From: Gemmatimonadota bacterium
GTDB lineage: Bacteria; Gemmatimonadota; Gemmatimonadetes; Palauibacterales; KS3-K002
Direction: 5' to 3'
NCBI GenBank assembly: GCA_020350785.1
Contig: CP070722.1
Coordinates: forward strand, 2,961,550-3,013,983
Length of the DNA: 52,434 bases
Below are positions 1 through 8,753 of the stretch, one piece after another (within the stretch, counting starts at the first letter, position 1; every line of letters starts with the position of its first letter). The notes under the pieces are model-generated. The model did not search any database, was not told the origin of the DNA, and saw only the letters and a program-made list of their open reading frames with translations. A program made the translations under genes and the position numbers.

Positions 1-1343
1 ACGGCTCGGCCGACGATGTTCGCTTCCGCGAGCGGCGAGTTGTAGACGCGGGCCGACCCGAATCTCTTCTGCAGGCCCCAGGTTACCTTGAACACGCCGC
101 CCTTGCCCTTCACCTCCTCCAGCGCCTCGGCGCGGCTGGCATCAGCGACGTCCTCGCCGAATACGACGATCGCCGGGTCACGCTCCATCTCCGATCTCAG
201 ACAGGAGTTCAGGAGGTCGACCATCGTCGTGGGGTTGTCATCGCCATACTCGGGATCGGTAGCGAACTCATCCGACGTCGGGTCGGTATCGGGTGAATGG
301 ACGTACAATGGTGCCGTGTCGCCGGCGGGCTGCGGCTGCGCGAGCGCCCGATCCGCCGCCTCCTCGATCTCGGCATCGACATCCTGGCGGAGTCGGTCGA
401 GGTCCGCCTCGGTCAGCAGCTTCTCTTCGATCAGGAACCTGGCGAAGCCGGTCACGGGATCGCGCCGCGCCTCCTCATCGCGCTCGGCCTCGGTCCGATA
501 GAGGCGCTCGTCATCGGACATGGAATGGGAGTAGGGGCGGATGACGTGGGCGTGGACCAGAGCCGGCCCTTGACGGTCACGGCAATAGGCGGTCGCGCGG
601 CTGATCGCCTCGTAGCTGGCAAGCGGGTCGCAGCCGTCGGTCTCGATGATGTACAGATCTGCGATGCCGCTCATACACTGAGAGATGCTGCGGCCCGCGG
701 TCTGAACTTCGATGGGCACTGAGATGGCGTACTTGTTATCCTCTACCAGGAAGATGACCGGCAGCTTGAGATTGGCGGCGGTGTTGACCGCCTCCCAGAA
801 CTCGCCCTGGCTGGTGGTCCCATCTCCGGATGTCACCAGAACGACTTCGTCCTTCTCGAACAGGTCGCTGCGCGCTTGTAGTTCCTCGATCAGCTGGAAG
901 CGATAGCCCGCCTCGGCACAACCCACTGCGTTGAGAAACTGGGTACCGGTCGGACTTGATGAAGTGACGATGTTCAGGTCCTTGTGGCCCCAGTGGCTCG
1001 GCATCTGGCGGCCGCCGGAGGCAGGGTCGGATTCCGCGCCCACGGCTTGCAGGAGCATCTCGTAGGCGGTGACGCCGAGCTGGAGACAGAGAGCACGATC
1101 TCGATAGTAGGTGTAGAACCAATCGTAGCCGGGTCGCAGCGCCAGGCCGGCGGCGGCGCCAACGGCTTCGTGGCCCGCACCACTAATCTGAAAGAAGATG
1201 CGGTTCTGGCGTTTCAGCTGGATCTCACGGTCATCCAGGCGCCGTGACAGGTAGATGGTCCGGTACAGGCCAACAACCTGCTGCGGATCCAGACCATGGT
1301 ACTTCTCGTCGGTCTGTTGTAGATAGGGTGTCGCTCTTGCCAT
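1..1343 (-). CDS. 2-oxoacid dehydrogenase E1, fused alpha/beta subunits (partial)
   Basis: Thiamine-diphosphate-dependent E1 component of a 2-oxoacid dehydrogenase complex (pyruvate or branched-chain type). It decarboxylates the 2-oxoacid and passes the acyl group to lipoyl-E2. The reading frame is open from an ATG at 1343 to the left edge of the window, giving 447 visible codons and no stop. Residues 1-330 form the E1-alpha fold, with the ThDP motif GDG at 173-175 and its Asn at 203. After an acidic linker (about 340-370) the E1-beta N-terminus begins near 374 ([15 protein letters not shown], then VVFGEDV). Alpha and beta are therefore fused in one chain, as in several Bacteroidota and Gemmatimonadota proteins of roughly 650-700 residues. 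The substrate cannot be told from this part. No E2 or E3 gene is visible. Confidence is high for family and fusion, low for substrate. Confidence 0.9.
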   Translation of the reverse strand, partial: MARATPYLQQTDEKYHGLDPQQVVGLYRTIYLSRRLDDREIQLKRQNRIFFQISGAGHEAVGAAAGLALRPGYDWFYTYYRDRALCLQLGVTAYEMLLQAVGAESDPASGGRQMPSHWGHKDLNIVTSSSPTGTQFLNAVGCAEAGYRFQLIEELQARSDLFEKDEVVLVTSGDGTTSQGEFWEAVNTAANLKLPVIFLVEDNKYAISVPIEVQTAGRSISQCMSGIADLYIIETDGCDPLASYEAISRATAYCRDRQGPALVHAHVIRPYSHSMSDDERLYRTEAERDEEARRDPVTGFARFLIEEKLLTEADLDRLRQDVDAEIEEAADRALAQPQPAGDTAPLYVHSPDTDPTSDEFATDPEYGDDNPTTMVDLLNSCLRSEMERDPAIVVFGEDVADASRAEALEEVKGKGGVFKVTWGLQKRFGSARVYNSPLAEANIVGRA

Positions 1344-1669
1344 CTCGGTTACTTCGGGTCTCCGGTTCGAGAGACGTTCGACGGTCGAGTGGTCAATCGA
1401 AGCGTCGAAAGATATGCGCGATCTCCAGGCCACCGCCACCCGAGCGCTCCAGACAGCGAACGGCCGCCTGACTGGCTGGTCTGGCGGAGTTCGGGCTGGC
1501 GGGATCAATGGTGCCCGAGTATACTAGATCGTCCTTCCCAAGCAGCCAAGTGCGGCCGTGTTTTCCCTGTGTGGCGGGTTCCCTCGCGAGGGCCATTGCG
1601 TAAGTATCGGCCCTTGCATAGTTTCCGAGCCCTTACTGCGCGAGACCCTGGTATCCGGTAACCGGCACT
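1344..1669. other. Divergent intergenic region between E1 and kinase 1
   Basis: 326 bases between the divergent starts of the E1 gene and the first kinase. No ORF here resembles a protein family. A weak sigma-70-like candidate for the kinase lies at 1596-1624 (TTGCGT, 17-base spacer, TAGTTT). A symmetrical TATA-like element (GTATAC) sits near 1515-1521 without a convincing -35 on either strand. Neither flanking gene has a strong Shine-Dalgarno sequence. Confidence 0.4.
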
Positions 1670-3523
1670 ATGCACGGTCCCGTTTGCGACAATTGCTCAA
1701 CGCCGCTTCCCGTCGGCAGCAAGTACTGCAATGAGTGCGGTACGCCGGTGCCGGGCAAGGGGGCGCCGGCTGAGCCGTCGCCCGGCCACCCGACCGATCT
1801 CCGCCAGGCCTTGCAGATGGCCACGGCGGGCGAGTACGAGATCCACCACGAGCTGGGGCGCGGCGGCATGGGCTCGGTATTCCTGGCGCGGGAGATCGGG
1901 CTGGACCGGCTGGTCGCGGTCAAGGTGCTGCCGCCGACCTTGATGTTCGACGAGGGTTTGATCGAGCGCTTCAAGCGTGAAGCGCGGATGATCGCCAAGC
2001 TTCACCACCCGAACATCATCCCCGTCTACCGCGTACACCACAGTCATAACCTCGCCTTCTACACGATGCACTTCGTTCCGGGCCGCTCGTTGAACGAGCT
2101 GGTCGGTCCCAACCGCGTGCCGTCGCTGCAGGAAGTCGAGAACATCATGCTGGAGGCGGCAGCGGGTCTGGGTTATGCGCACAAGCGCGGAGTGATTCAC
2201 CGCGATGTCAAGCCGGCCAACATCCTGGTCGACGGAGACGGACACGTCCACCTGACCGACTTCGGAATCGCGAAAGCCCTGGTGGGCAACACGCAATTGA
2301 CCGAGACCGGGGCGTTCATCGGCACGCCGCAGTACATGGCGCCCGAGCAATGCGAGGGACGGATGGTGGACGGCAGGGCGGACCAGTACTCGCTGGCCGC
2401 GGTCGGATACCACCTGCTGGTCGGGCACCCGCCCTTCCAATCCGACTCGATGAAGGAACTGCTCTATCACCACCTGTTCACACCGCCTCGGCCGCTGAGC
2501 GCCCTGCGACCCGACACGCCACTCGCGCTTCGCGATGCGATCCACAAGTCGCTGTCCAAGGATCCGGTGGAGCGGTTCGACTCGATGGAAGACTTCCGGA
2601 TGGCCATCGAGGGCAAGGGACCGCCGGTTTACGTAAGCTGGTTGGATCAGCCGGAGAAAGTGGCTGCGGCCGCAGACAGCGGAAGGTACCGGAGGGCGAC
2701 GGATCCGCCGACCACCAAGCGCCTGCCGGAGGTGCCGTGGGCTTCAAGCGGCGTGCAGTTCGAGGACCTGCCTACCGTCCAGGGTTCGGTCTACCGCCGC
2801 GCGCTGGGTGGTCTGGCCGTTACCATACTGACGATCGCGGCGGTGGCGGTTCTGGCCATGTCGAAGGGTGCGGGCCTCGTAGGCACGTACAAGGATGGTA
2901 ACGCGGCTGGGGACACACCGGCCGAGTTGGCGTTGGGCGCGGCGCAGTTCGACGCCGGCGAGCGTATGGGGACCAACGGCGATCACGGAGCGCCGGCCAA
3001 CGCGATCGCCATGGGGCAGCTGGTGATACAGGGCGAGCTTCCAGAGGGCGCGCGGCTGCTGATCGACGAGCAGGAGAAGGTCGTCTCGAACGATGGCGCT
3101 ACCACGATCGAGCTGGAGCCCGGCAGCCACACCGTGAGCGTAGCGGCGTCAGGCTACCAACTAATGGAGCGGGACGTGACCGTGGAGGCCGGCGTCCCGT
3201 TGAATCTGGCCGTGGCTCTCGTCCCGGTGGCGGCTGCGAAGCCGGAATCTCGAGCCAGCCGGGCTGATGATCGACGGCCGGAAGTGCCTGCCGAGGTGAC
3301 GGAGTACCTGCAAGGGTTGATGAAAGAGGGAAAGGCCTTCCACGATATGGGGCGCTACGTGGATGCGGTCGAGTGGTTCTGGAAGGTGGATGAGGCGGTG
3401 AGTGGGGCGTTGGGCCAGTACCGCAACGATGCTGCTCTTCAGGCTCTGGCGGCGGAGGCCAGGGAGGCCATCAAGAAAGCCAGAGAGGCCTGCAAGTTGG
3501 AAAAAACGCCGCACTGCCCATAG
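1670..3523 (+). CDS. Membrane Ser/Thr protein kinase with N-terminal zinc ribbon and PEGA-like domain
   Basis: 617-residue Hanks-type kinase. Residues 6-23 form a zinc ribbon (CxxC, Cys6/9 and Cys20/23). The kinase domain spans about 57-315: Gly loop GRGGMG at 63-68, ATP-anchoring Lys85, HRDVKPAN from His177, DFG at 197-199 and APE at 224-226, so all catalytic residues are present. One membrane segment lies at about 378-396. Beyond it is a PEGA-like beta domain (about 450-525, with GARLLIDE and GSHTVSVAASGY) and a helical, possibly TPR-like tail (about 545-610). Kinase inside and PEGA domain outside is the usual receptor-kinase layout. It is first in a same-strand run of five genes to 8563 that ends with a second kinase. 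It likely phosphorylates Ser/Thr targets in response to an envelope signal; the signal is unknown. Confidence 0.92.
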   Translation: MHGPVCDNCSTPLPVGSKYCNECGTPVPGKGAPAEPSPGHPTDLRQALQMATAGEYEIHHELGRGGMGSVFLAREIGLDRLVAVKVLPPTLMFDEGLIERFKREARMIAKLHHPNIIPVYRVHHSHNLAFYTMHFVPGRSLNELVGPNRVPSLQEVENIMLEAAAGLGYAHKRGVIHRDVKPANILVDGDGHVHLTDFGIAKALVGNTQLTETGAFIGTPQYMAPEQCEGRMVDGRADQYSLAAVGYHLLVGHPPFQSDSMKELLYHHLFTPPRPLSALRPDTPLALRDAIHKSLSKDPVERFDSMEDFRMAIEGKGPPVYVSWLDQPEKVAAAADSGRYRRATDPPTTKRLPEVPWASSGVQFEDLPTVQGSVYRRALGGLAVTILTIAAVAVLAMSKGAGLVGTYKDGNAAGDTPAELALGAAQFDAGERMGTNGDHGAPANAIAMGQLVIQGELPEGARLLIDEQEKVVSNDGATTIELEPGSHTVSVAASGYQLMERDVTVEAGVPLNLAVALVPVAAAKPESRASRADDRRPEVPAEVTEYLQGLMKEGKAFHDMGRYVDAVEWFWKVDEAVSGALGQYRNDAALQALAAEAREAIKKAREACKLEKTPHCP

Positions 3524-3575
3524 ATTGCACCAACATTCGAGCTTGCATTCTTGGATCGGTAACCCGTCAACCGAG

Positions 3576-4670
3576 ATGACGCGCCGGTACGCCTTTCTTA
3601 CAGTCGCGCTATTCTGCGCCATTCAGGTCGTGTCACCTGCCACGGTCACGGCACAGGGGCCGCAGGGGCGTGAGCCTTTCACGTTGAGCCAGCTGGTCCA
3701 GATGGTGGAGTCCGGCGCCTTCACCCATCAACGCATCATTTTCGTTGTGCGCGAAGCGTGTCTGGCCTTTCGCTGGAGCGAGAACGCGGCCTCTCGATTG
3801 CGGGCAGCGGGTGCCACGGAAGCCTTGATTGCCGATCTGAGCGGGCAGTGTGTGAGGCTGCCGCAGGAGGTCGAGATCGTCACGGTCAGGCCAACGGAAC
3901 TCGAGATTTCTGTAGAAGAGACCGCCATCATTCGGGCGCAAGCGCTGGCAGCCGATAGCACGCCGATCCCCAACGTCGACTTCGAATGGAGCGTCGATGA
4001 CACCCTGATCGCTGAGGTCTCTCACGGCGGTGTGGTCAAAGGCCTGGCGACCGGGGCGACCTGGGTGCGCGCGCGCAGCGCGCAGGGCCCTGTGGGCATG
4101 GTCTGGGTCAGGGTGTCCGAGGCCCTGGCCCGGGAGACGGAGGTGGACAGCCTCGCCGCAGGGGTTGCGGGCGGCAAAAGCGCCGGCACCGCCGCGGCGC
4201 TGGGCGTATTGGTGCCGGGTGGCGGCGAGTTCTACGCTGGCAACACGGCCAAGGGAGTGGTCGTGCTGGTGGGCGCCGCGGCCGGTCTGGCGGCGGGTTA
4301 CTTCATCACCAGCGAAGAGATCACCGACCAGAGCTTCTCTCCCACCGGCTCGGCGAGCTGCGATCCGACTGGGAGCCCCTGCACGTTCCCGGCGAGCAGA
4401 ACCGACACGATCGAGACGACCCGGAACATAGCGATCGGTGCGGCCGTGGCCGGCGCCTTTTGGCTGTACGGGCTAATCGATGGCATCAGGAGCGCCAAGA
4501 GCGCGAGGCCGTCATCTTCTTCGGCCCCTCTAGAAGAGGAGAACGAGCCCGGCGAGCAGGGTGGGGTTGACTCTTCGACGTCTCTGCGGATCGAGATCCT
4601 GCCGGCAGATGGTCTGCGGGTGACCGCCGACGGCGAGCTCGAGCTCAGTGTGATACGGATCAAGTCGTGA
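3576..4670 (+). CDS. Exported Ig-like (BIG2-type) membrane protein
   Basis: 364 residues from the ATG at 3576. This start is preferred over upstream in-frame codons because it opens a clean signal peptide (about 1-27, ending TVTAQG) and does not overlap the kinase. About 90-175 resembles a bacterial Ig-like BIG2 domain (VRPTELEISVEET, then VSHGGVVKGLATGATWVRARS). About 200-245 is a Gly/Ala-rich hydrophobic hairpin (LGVLVPGGGEFYAGNTAKG and following), and another hydrophobic stretch lies near 285-300 (NIAIGAAVAGAFWLYGLIDGI). The tail is acidic and Ser-rich. No enzymatic motif is visible. It shares the cassette with two kinases and overlaps the next gene by GTGA, which implies translational coupling. 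A role as an envelope partner or sensor of the kinase is inference. Confidence 0.75.
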   Translation: MTRRYAFLTVALFCAIQVVSPATVTAQGPQGREPFTLSQLVQMVESGAFTHQRIIFVVREACLAFRWSENAASRLRAAGATEALIADLSGQCVRLPQEVEIVTVRPTELEISVEETAIIRAQALAADSTPIPNVDFEWSVDDTLIAEVSHGGVVKGLATGATWVRARSAQGPVGMVWVRVSEALARETEVDSLAAGVAGGKSAGTAAALGVLVPGGGEFYAGNTAKGVVVLVGAAAGLAAGYFITSEEITDQSFSPTGSASCDPTGSPCTFPASRTDTIETTRNIAIGAAVAGAFWLYGLIDGIRSAKSARPSSSSAPLEEENEPGEQGGVDSSTSLRIEILPADGLRVTADGELELSVIRIKS

Positions 4671-6985
4671 ACGAGCGAATCGGTGTCCTTGGGTTGATCG
4701 GTACGGTCCTCCTCGCGGCGGCTTGTGAGGAAGTCACCACTCGCACGAACCCGACCACGCTTCGGGTGGAGCTGTCCGTGGGCAGCTCGCCGTTCATCGC
4801 CGCGGGCGACACCCTGGTCAACGACACTGTCGTCTTCAGGGCGCAAGTGTTCGATGGAGAGCGTGAAGTCTCGATCGAGTCGCTGACCTTCACGTCGAGC
4901 GATGCGTCGGTGGTCCAAGTGATCGATGAGCCTCCGCAGAACGTCACTTTGGAGCGCGGTGAAGGTCTCGCCGCGTTCAAGTCCACGGGCGATGCCACGG
5001 TCACGGCCTCTATTCTGGATCCGGACTTGGAAGGCACGGTCGATCTGTCGGCGTCGCTGAACGTGCGGGTTACGGCGTACACCATTCAGTTCGGTCTCAC
5101 CTCCACCGTCACGGGCAGCGCCGTGTCACCGTCCGACGGATTGGTCGGCGATACGGTGCAGGTCACGGCGAACGTGACCAAGGACGGCCTGCCTGTCAGC
5201 AGTACGGGGCTGGTAATCACCGGGTCGAGCAATACGGATGCGGTCGATCCGAATGGAGCGCCGGGTCCGGACCGTGCGCTGCTCAAGAGTGATGGGACGG
5301 CCACGCTCACGATGACGCTGGCGGAGCCGCCGGTCCCGGGCAATCCGACCAACCTGTTGAGGGGCACGCTCGCCGTCACGGTCAAGGACTTCGTGGTGCA
5401 GCTGGACGCAGAGTCGCTGGTCCCAGGCTCCACCAGCTTGATCGACGGCGACACTCTGGTCACGGACTCCGTCGCCTTTCGGGCTACGGTGATCAGAGCG
5501 GGTAACGACACCTTGAAGAACTTTACCTCGGCGGGCACCCGCTGGACGTCGTCAGACCCGTCGGTCGTTCGAATCGTGGGCGACACGATCGGCATCTTCG
5601 AGGGTACCGGTTTCGCCGAGCTATCGGTGGTTTTCGATGATCTCGACCTACCCGGCGAGTTTCGGGACAGCATCCGGGTCAGCACATTCGTCCGTGATGT
5701 CAATATCGAGTCGGGCTATACGGGCGCTGCGACGGACACGCTGGTTACTGATAGCGTGAAGCTCACTGTAAGTGTCACCAAGGACGGGCAGCCACGCTTC
5801 AGTTCCATGCGGAAGGTCGAATCGTCGGATTCAACCGTTGTGTCTCCGCGGGACACGCTGATCGTCCGCAATGAAGCGGTGTTTGCCAACACGGGGCAGG
5901 CGCGCGTCTGGACGACGCTGGATCAGCCGCGGCTACCGCGGCGAGCGCTGCGGGACAGCATCGACTTGCGCGTCACCACCTACGTGCTGACGGCGGAGTC
6001 GGTCTCGAATCCCACTCCGGTCATGGGCGACACGGTCCAGTACAACATCAGCGTGCGGGACACGCGCGGCGATACGTTGCTGCAGACCTATGCTGCGACC
6101 TTCCAGTCGTCCGATCCGACGGTCGTTCGCCTGCTCAACGCGGCCACGGGGCGCGCTCTGGCGCGGGACATTGGATTGGCGACGGTGAGCGTGACGCTCA
6201 ACGAACCGACGCTGCCCAACGCCACGCTCGCCGACGCTTTCAACCCAACGAACATCACGGTGGAACGCTTCTACGGCGTGCCCTCGGTTACGAGCGGCGA
6301 CTTCCGCGATCTCGTCATCGTCGCCTCGAGCGAGGTGCACAAGTTCACCGCCAACACCCGGGTGCTCTTCCCCAACGGTACCATCGGCTTCGTAGAGTCT
6401 GCCACCGCCGACGAGCTGCGTTTCGTCGTGGGCGCCGGCGCCAATACCGGCCAGCTGACTTTCATCAACCTCGTGGACGATCTGGGCGGCGCGCGCGACG
6501 TGGTCCTCTCGCGCTTCAACTTCACGAGCGCTGGAACCGAGGCCGATCCCTTCGAGCCCAACGACGCGTTCCCGCTGCCCGACCCCGCGGCCGTCAACCT
6601 GACGACGATGCTGCCGTTCGCGGAGGTTCTCAGCATCGAGCCGCGCACGGCGCCGCCCGACAGCAACTTCTTCTGGATTCGCGTTCCTACGGGTCAAACA
6701 CAAGTCTTCAACGTGCGAGCCGAGTGGCAGCAGGACAACGGGAACATCGATTTCTTCGTTTGCAACGGCCTGGGCGTGCCGACCACCGATCCTCCGTCCA
6801 GCTACGATGACATGGCCTGCACACGGCCGAAGGCTGCGAACACGTCGGGCCCCGGCGATTTCGTCGAGGAACAGCTAGGACTATCCCTCGGACCTGGGCG
6901 ACACGTGTTCGGCTTCTACTGCCCGGGCGCCGGGCCCTGCCCCAGCGTGGCGCTGACCTACAAGGTCACGATCACGCAGCAGTGA
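4667..6985 (+). CDS. Large lipoprotein with tandem Ig-like repeats
   Basis: 772 residues from a GTG that overlaps the stop of the preceding gene (GTGA). A lipoprotein signal (LLAAAC) places the acylated Cys at residue 20. The body is a series of beta-rich repeats of roughly 110-120 residues, each with phrases like GDTLVTDSV, a T-SSDPSVVRI-type strand and a D-LDQP-LP-type strand. This is consistent with divergent BIG2/invasin-like Ig domains. The C-terminal 150 residues (from about FEPNDAFPLPDP) look like a pre-peptidase C-terminal (PPC-like) domain, with a Cys-containing DFFVCNGLG segment. No catalytic motif is visible. It is likely a surface or outer-membrane-anchored structural or adhesive protein, coupled to its upstream Ig-like partner. 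Confidence 0.8.
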   Translation: MNERIGVLGLIGTVLLAAACEEVTTRTNPTTLRVELSVGSSPFIAAGDTLVNDTVVFRAQVFDGEREVSIESLTFTSSDASVVQVIDEPPQNVTLERGEGLAAFKSTGDATVTASILDPDLEGTVDLSASLNVRVTAYTIQFGLTSTVTGSAVSPSDGLVGDTVQVTANVTKDGLPVSSTGLVITGSSNTDAVDPNGAPGPDRALLKSDGTATLTMTLAEPPVPGNPTNLLRGTLAVTVKDFVVQLDAESLVPGSTSLIDGDTLVTDSVAFRATVIRAGNDTLKNFTSAGTRWTSSDPSVVRIVGDTIGIFEGTGFAELSVVFDDLDLPGEFRDSIRVSTFVRDVNIESGYTGAATDTLVTDSVKLTVSVTKDGQPRFSSMRKVESSDSTVVSPRDTLIVRNEAVFANTGQARVWTTLDQPRLPRRALRDSIDLRVTTYVLTAESVSNPTPVMGDTVQYNISVRDTRGDTLLQTYAATFQSSDPTVVRLLNAATGRALARDIGLATVSVTLNEPTLPNATLADAFNPTNITVERFYGVPSVTSGDFRDLVIVASSEVHKFTANTRVLFPNGTIGFVESATADELRFVVGAGANTGQLTFINLVDDLGGARDVVLSRFNFTSAGTEADPFEPNDAFPLPDPAAVNLTTMLPFAEVLSIEPRTAPPDSNFFWIRVPTGQTQVFNVRAEWQQDNGNIDFFVCNGLGVPTTDPPSSYDDMACTRPKAANTSGPGDFVEEQLGLSLGPGRHVFGFYCPGAGPCPSVALTYKVTITQQ

Positions 6986-7293
6986 TGGCGAGGCCGATGG
7001 CGAAGCGCGATCAACTGGTCATCTGCCCTACCTGCGGAGAGGTGAACAACTCGGAGAACATCTCCTGCAGGGCCTGTCTGGGAGATCTTACCGGAAAGGC
7101 CTCCGGTCACACGGGTCAGAGTCAATTGGCCCAACTGCACCGGGTGGCCAAGGCGCTGGAGGCGACGAACCGCAGGTTGAACTTTCTGATCCTCAGCGTT
7201 TGGCTGATCTTCAGTCTCGTGGTTGGCTGGACCGTCGTCGCCGGCATCGTGGGTGTGGGCGGCCCGGCCGCGCTCTTCCGCTGGCCCTTCTGA
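6985..7293 (+). CDS. Small zinc-ribbon membrane protein
   Basis: 102 residues from the ATG at 6985, whose first base is the last base of the preceding stop (TGATG). A GTG three bases earlier and an ATG at 6997 are alternatives. Cys14/17 and Cys28/31 form a zinc ribbon like the one at the N-terminus of the kinase at 1670. A helical, possibly coiled stretch follows (QLAQLHRVAKALEATNRRL), then one or two membrane segments (about 65-95). The function is not recognised. The same zinc-ribbon motif in a kinase and a membrane partner of one operon suggests an assembly role, as inference. Confidence 0.7.
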   Translation: MARPMAKRDQLVICPTCGEVNNSENISCRACLGDLTGKASGHTGQSQLAQLHRVAKALEATNRRLNFLILSVWLIFSLVVGWTVVAGIVGVGGPAALFRWPF

Positions 7294-7390
7294 TTCTCCT
7301 GTCCGCCGGAAATACCCTCAAGCCGAAGTTGTGGCACGAGTACGTTGGTACCTAAATTGCGTATCGGCGTTCTACCTGTCTGATCCCGCC

Positions 7391-8563
7391 ATGGAGGAGC
7401 GACGAAGCTTGCAGGATCTATCGCCCGCCAACGGGACATCGGCTTTGGACCGACTCGCCGTGGACATAGGGGAGGCCACGGGTGGCGATGTCGTCATCGA
7501 GCGCTTCCTGGGCGGAGGGCGAGCGGGTCAGGTGTATGCGGCACGGCAGCCCTCGCTCGATCGCTCTGTCGCGGTGAAGATCCTGCTCCCGCGGCTCGCC
7601 CGTGATCCGAAGAGCGTAAGCCGTTTCAAGCAGGAAGCCAGAGCGATGGCGGGCTGTCCTCATCCCGGCGTCGTCAGCGTGTACAGCGTGGGCGAGACGG
7701 GCAGCGGCCTGCCGTTCTTCGTGATGGAGCACGTCGACGGCGAGCCTCTCGAGGAGCGACTGAAACGGAAAGGCAAGCTGCCGTTGCAGGAGGTTGTCCG
7801 CATCACCACGGCGGTCGCCGACGCCCTCACTTACGCTCACGAGCGCGGCTGCCTGCACCGGGACGTGCGACCGGGCAATGTCCTGTTGGAAAAGCGGACG
7901 GGCCGGGTGCTGCTGACCGATTTCGGCCTGGCCAAACTGGCCTCGGGCAAGGGTACTGCGGTCACGCTCACGGGGACGGGCGAGATCATGGGTACGCCGT
8001 CCTATCTGAGCCCCGAGCAAGCGGAGTCGGGCACGGTGGACGAGCGGAGCGATCAGTACTCCCTGGCGGTCACGGCCTACGAGATGCTGACGGGGCGCCT
8101 GCCGTTCGAGGGGCCGGATGAGCAGGAATACGTGCGCCAGCACGCGGAGGAGACCCCGCCGTGTTTGCTGAGGCTGGAGCCGGGGTTGCCACTGGCGTTG
8201 TCGAAGGTCGTGGACCGGGGACTGATGAAGGAGCCGGGCGCGCGCTTCGCCAGTGCCGAGGCGTTCGGGGAGGCACTGCGAAGCGCAGCGGCGGAAGCCG
8301 CGGCCCGCGCGGAGCGACGAGTCGCGCAAGGTCACTACCGCGGTTACGAGCGCCAGCTCGTGCAGGCCGGCGCGGTCTACGCCGGCGCGGCCTGGGGCGT
8401 CCTGGAGGCGACGACCTGGGTGATCGAGACGTTCAACCTGCCGATTGCGTTCCGTCAGCCCGCGATGTGGCTGGTGATCGCGGCCTTCCCCGTGACGCTC
8501 GGCCTTGTCTGGCACCACCTGCGTGCCGACCGGCACAGCCAGGCGGAATTGGCGCTCCGCTGA
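7391..8563 (+). CDS. Ser/Thr protein kinase with C-terminal membrane hairpin
   Basis: 390 residues from the ATG at 7391. Upstream in-frame codons would add a low-complexity Arg/Pro/Ser-rich leader unlike the family. The kinase domain covers about 34-300: Gly loop GGGRAG at 41-46, Lys63, His156-Arg157-Asp158, DFG at 177-179 and SPE at 207-209. The catalytic loop reads HRDVRPGN, with Arg160 where Ser/Thr kinases normally have Lys; the catalytic Asp and the Asn are kept. About 320-378 is a two-helix membrane hairpin (AVYAGAAWGVLEA, then AAFPVTLGLVWHHL) that resembles the N-terminal hairpins of the TPR proteins at 8754 and 28864. It lies 97 bases after the zinc-ribbon gene, the last of the cassette. 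No good Shine-Dalgarno is seen. Confidence 0.9.
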   Translation: MEERRSLQDLSPANGTSALDRLAVDIGEATGGDVVIERFLGGGRAGQVYAARQPSLDRSVAVKILLPRLARDPKSVSRFKQEARAMAGCPHPGVVSVYSVGETGSGLPFFVMEHVDGEPLEERLKRKGKLPLQEVVRITTAVADALTYAHERGCLHRDVRPGNVLLEKRTGRVLLTDFGLAKLASGKGTAVTLTGTGEIMGTPSYLSPEQAESGTVDERSDQYSLAVTAYEMLTGRLPFEGPDEQEYVRQHAEETPPCLLRLEPGLPLALSKVVDRGLMKEPGARFASAEAFGEALRSAAAEAAARAERRVAQGHYRGYERQLVQAGAVYAGAAWGVLEATTWVIETFNLPIAFRQPAMWLVIAAFPVTLGLVWHHLRADRHSQAELALR

Positions 8564-8576
8564 GAGCTGTCTGCGA

Positions 8577-8605
8577 TTGAGCTTGTCGGGCGGCTGATGT
8601 AGATT
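8577..8605 (+). promoter_or_regulatory. Candidate promoter of tRNA-Ala
   Basis: TTGAGC at 8577-8582, a 17-base spacer and TAGATT at 8600-8605, 15 bases before the tRNA 5' end. Spacing and position fit a sigma-70-type tRNA promoter. Confidence 0.5.
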
Positions 8606-8619
8606 CTGCGGCCGGAATT

Positions 8620-8692
8620 GGGGCGGTAGCTCAGCTGGGAGAGCGCCTGCCTTGCACGCAGGAGGTCGTGGGTTCGAATCCCATCCGCTCCA
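8620..8692 (+). tRNA. tRNA-Ala (anticodon TGC)
   Basis: 73-nt cloverleaf. The acceptor arm GGGGCGG (8620-8626) pairs with CCGCTCC (8685-8691) with one G-T pair, and the discriminator base is A. The anticodon stem CCTGC/GCAGG encloses loop CTTGCAC, giving anticodon TGC. The T arm is GTGGG-TTCGAAT-CCCAT. No CCA is encoded. Its 3' part is duplicated exactly at 10727-10765 (see that entry), which marks it as a likely integration site. Confidence 0.97.
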
Positions 8693-8693
8693 T
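8655..8693 (+). repeat. Direct repeat copy 1 (tRNA-Ala 3' part, att-like)
   Basis: 39 bases covering the 3' side of the anticodon arm, the variable loop, T arm, acceptor strand and one further base. They recur identically at 10727-10765. With one mismatch the match extends four bases leftwards (8651 versus 10723). Identity stops sharply one base past the tRNA, as expected for the core of an attachment site. Confidence 0.9.
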
Positions 8694-8753
8694 TAAAGTG
8701 GGTGGCGCACCCCGCTGGGTTACGCCACTAGGGTATAGTGAAGTGAGCGCGGC

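Noticed and set aside
736..1122. Short minus-strand ORFs over the left edge
   Set aside because: They are out-of-frame shadows of the long E1 reading frame, which carries the ThDP motif.
7391..8563. Kinase 2 considered as a pseudokinase
   Set aside because: ATP Lys63, catalytic Asp158, the loop Asn and DFG are all present; only the auxiliary Lys is changed to Arg.
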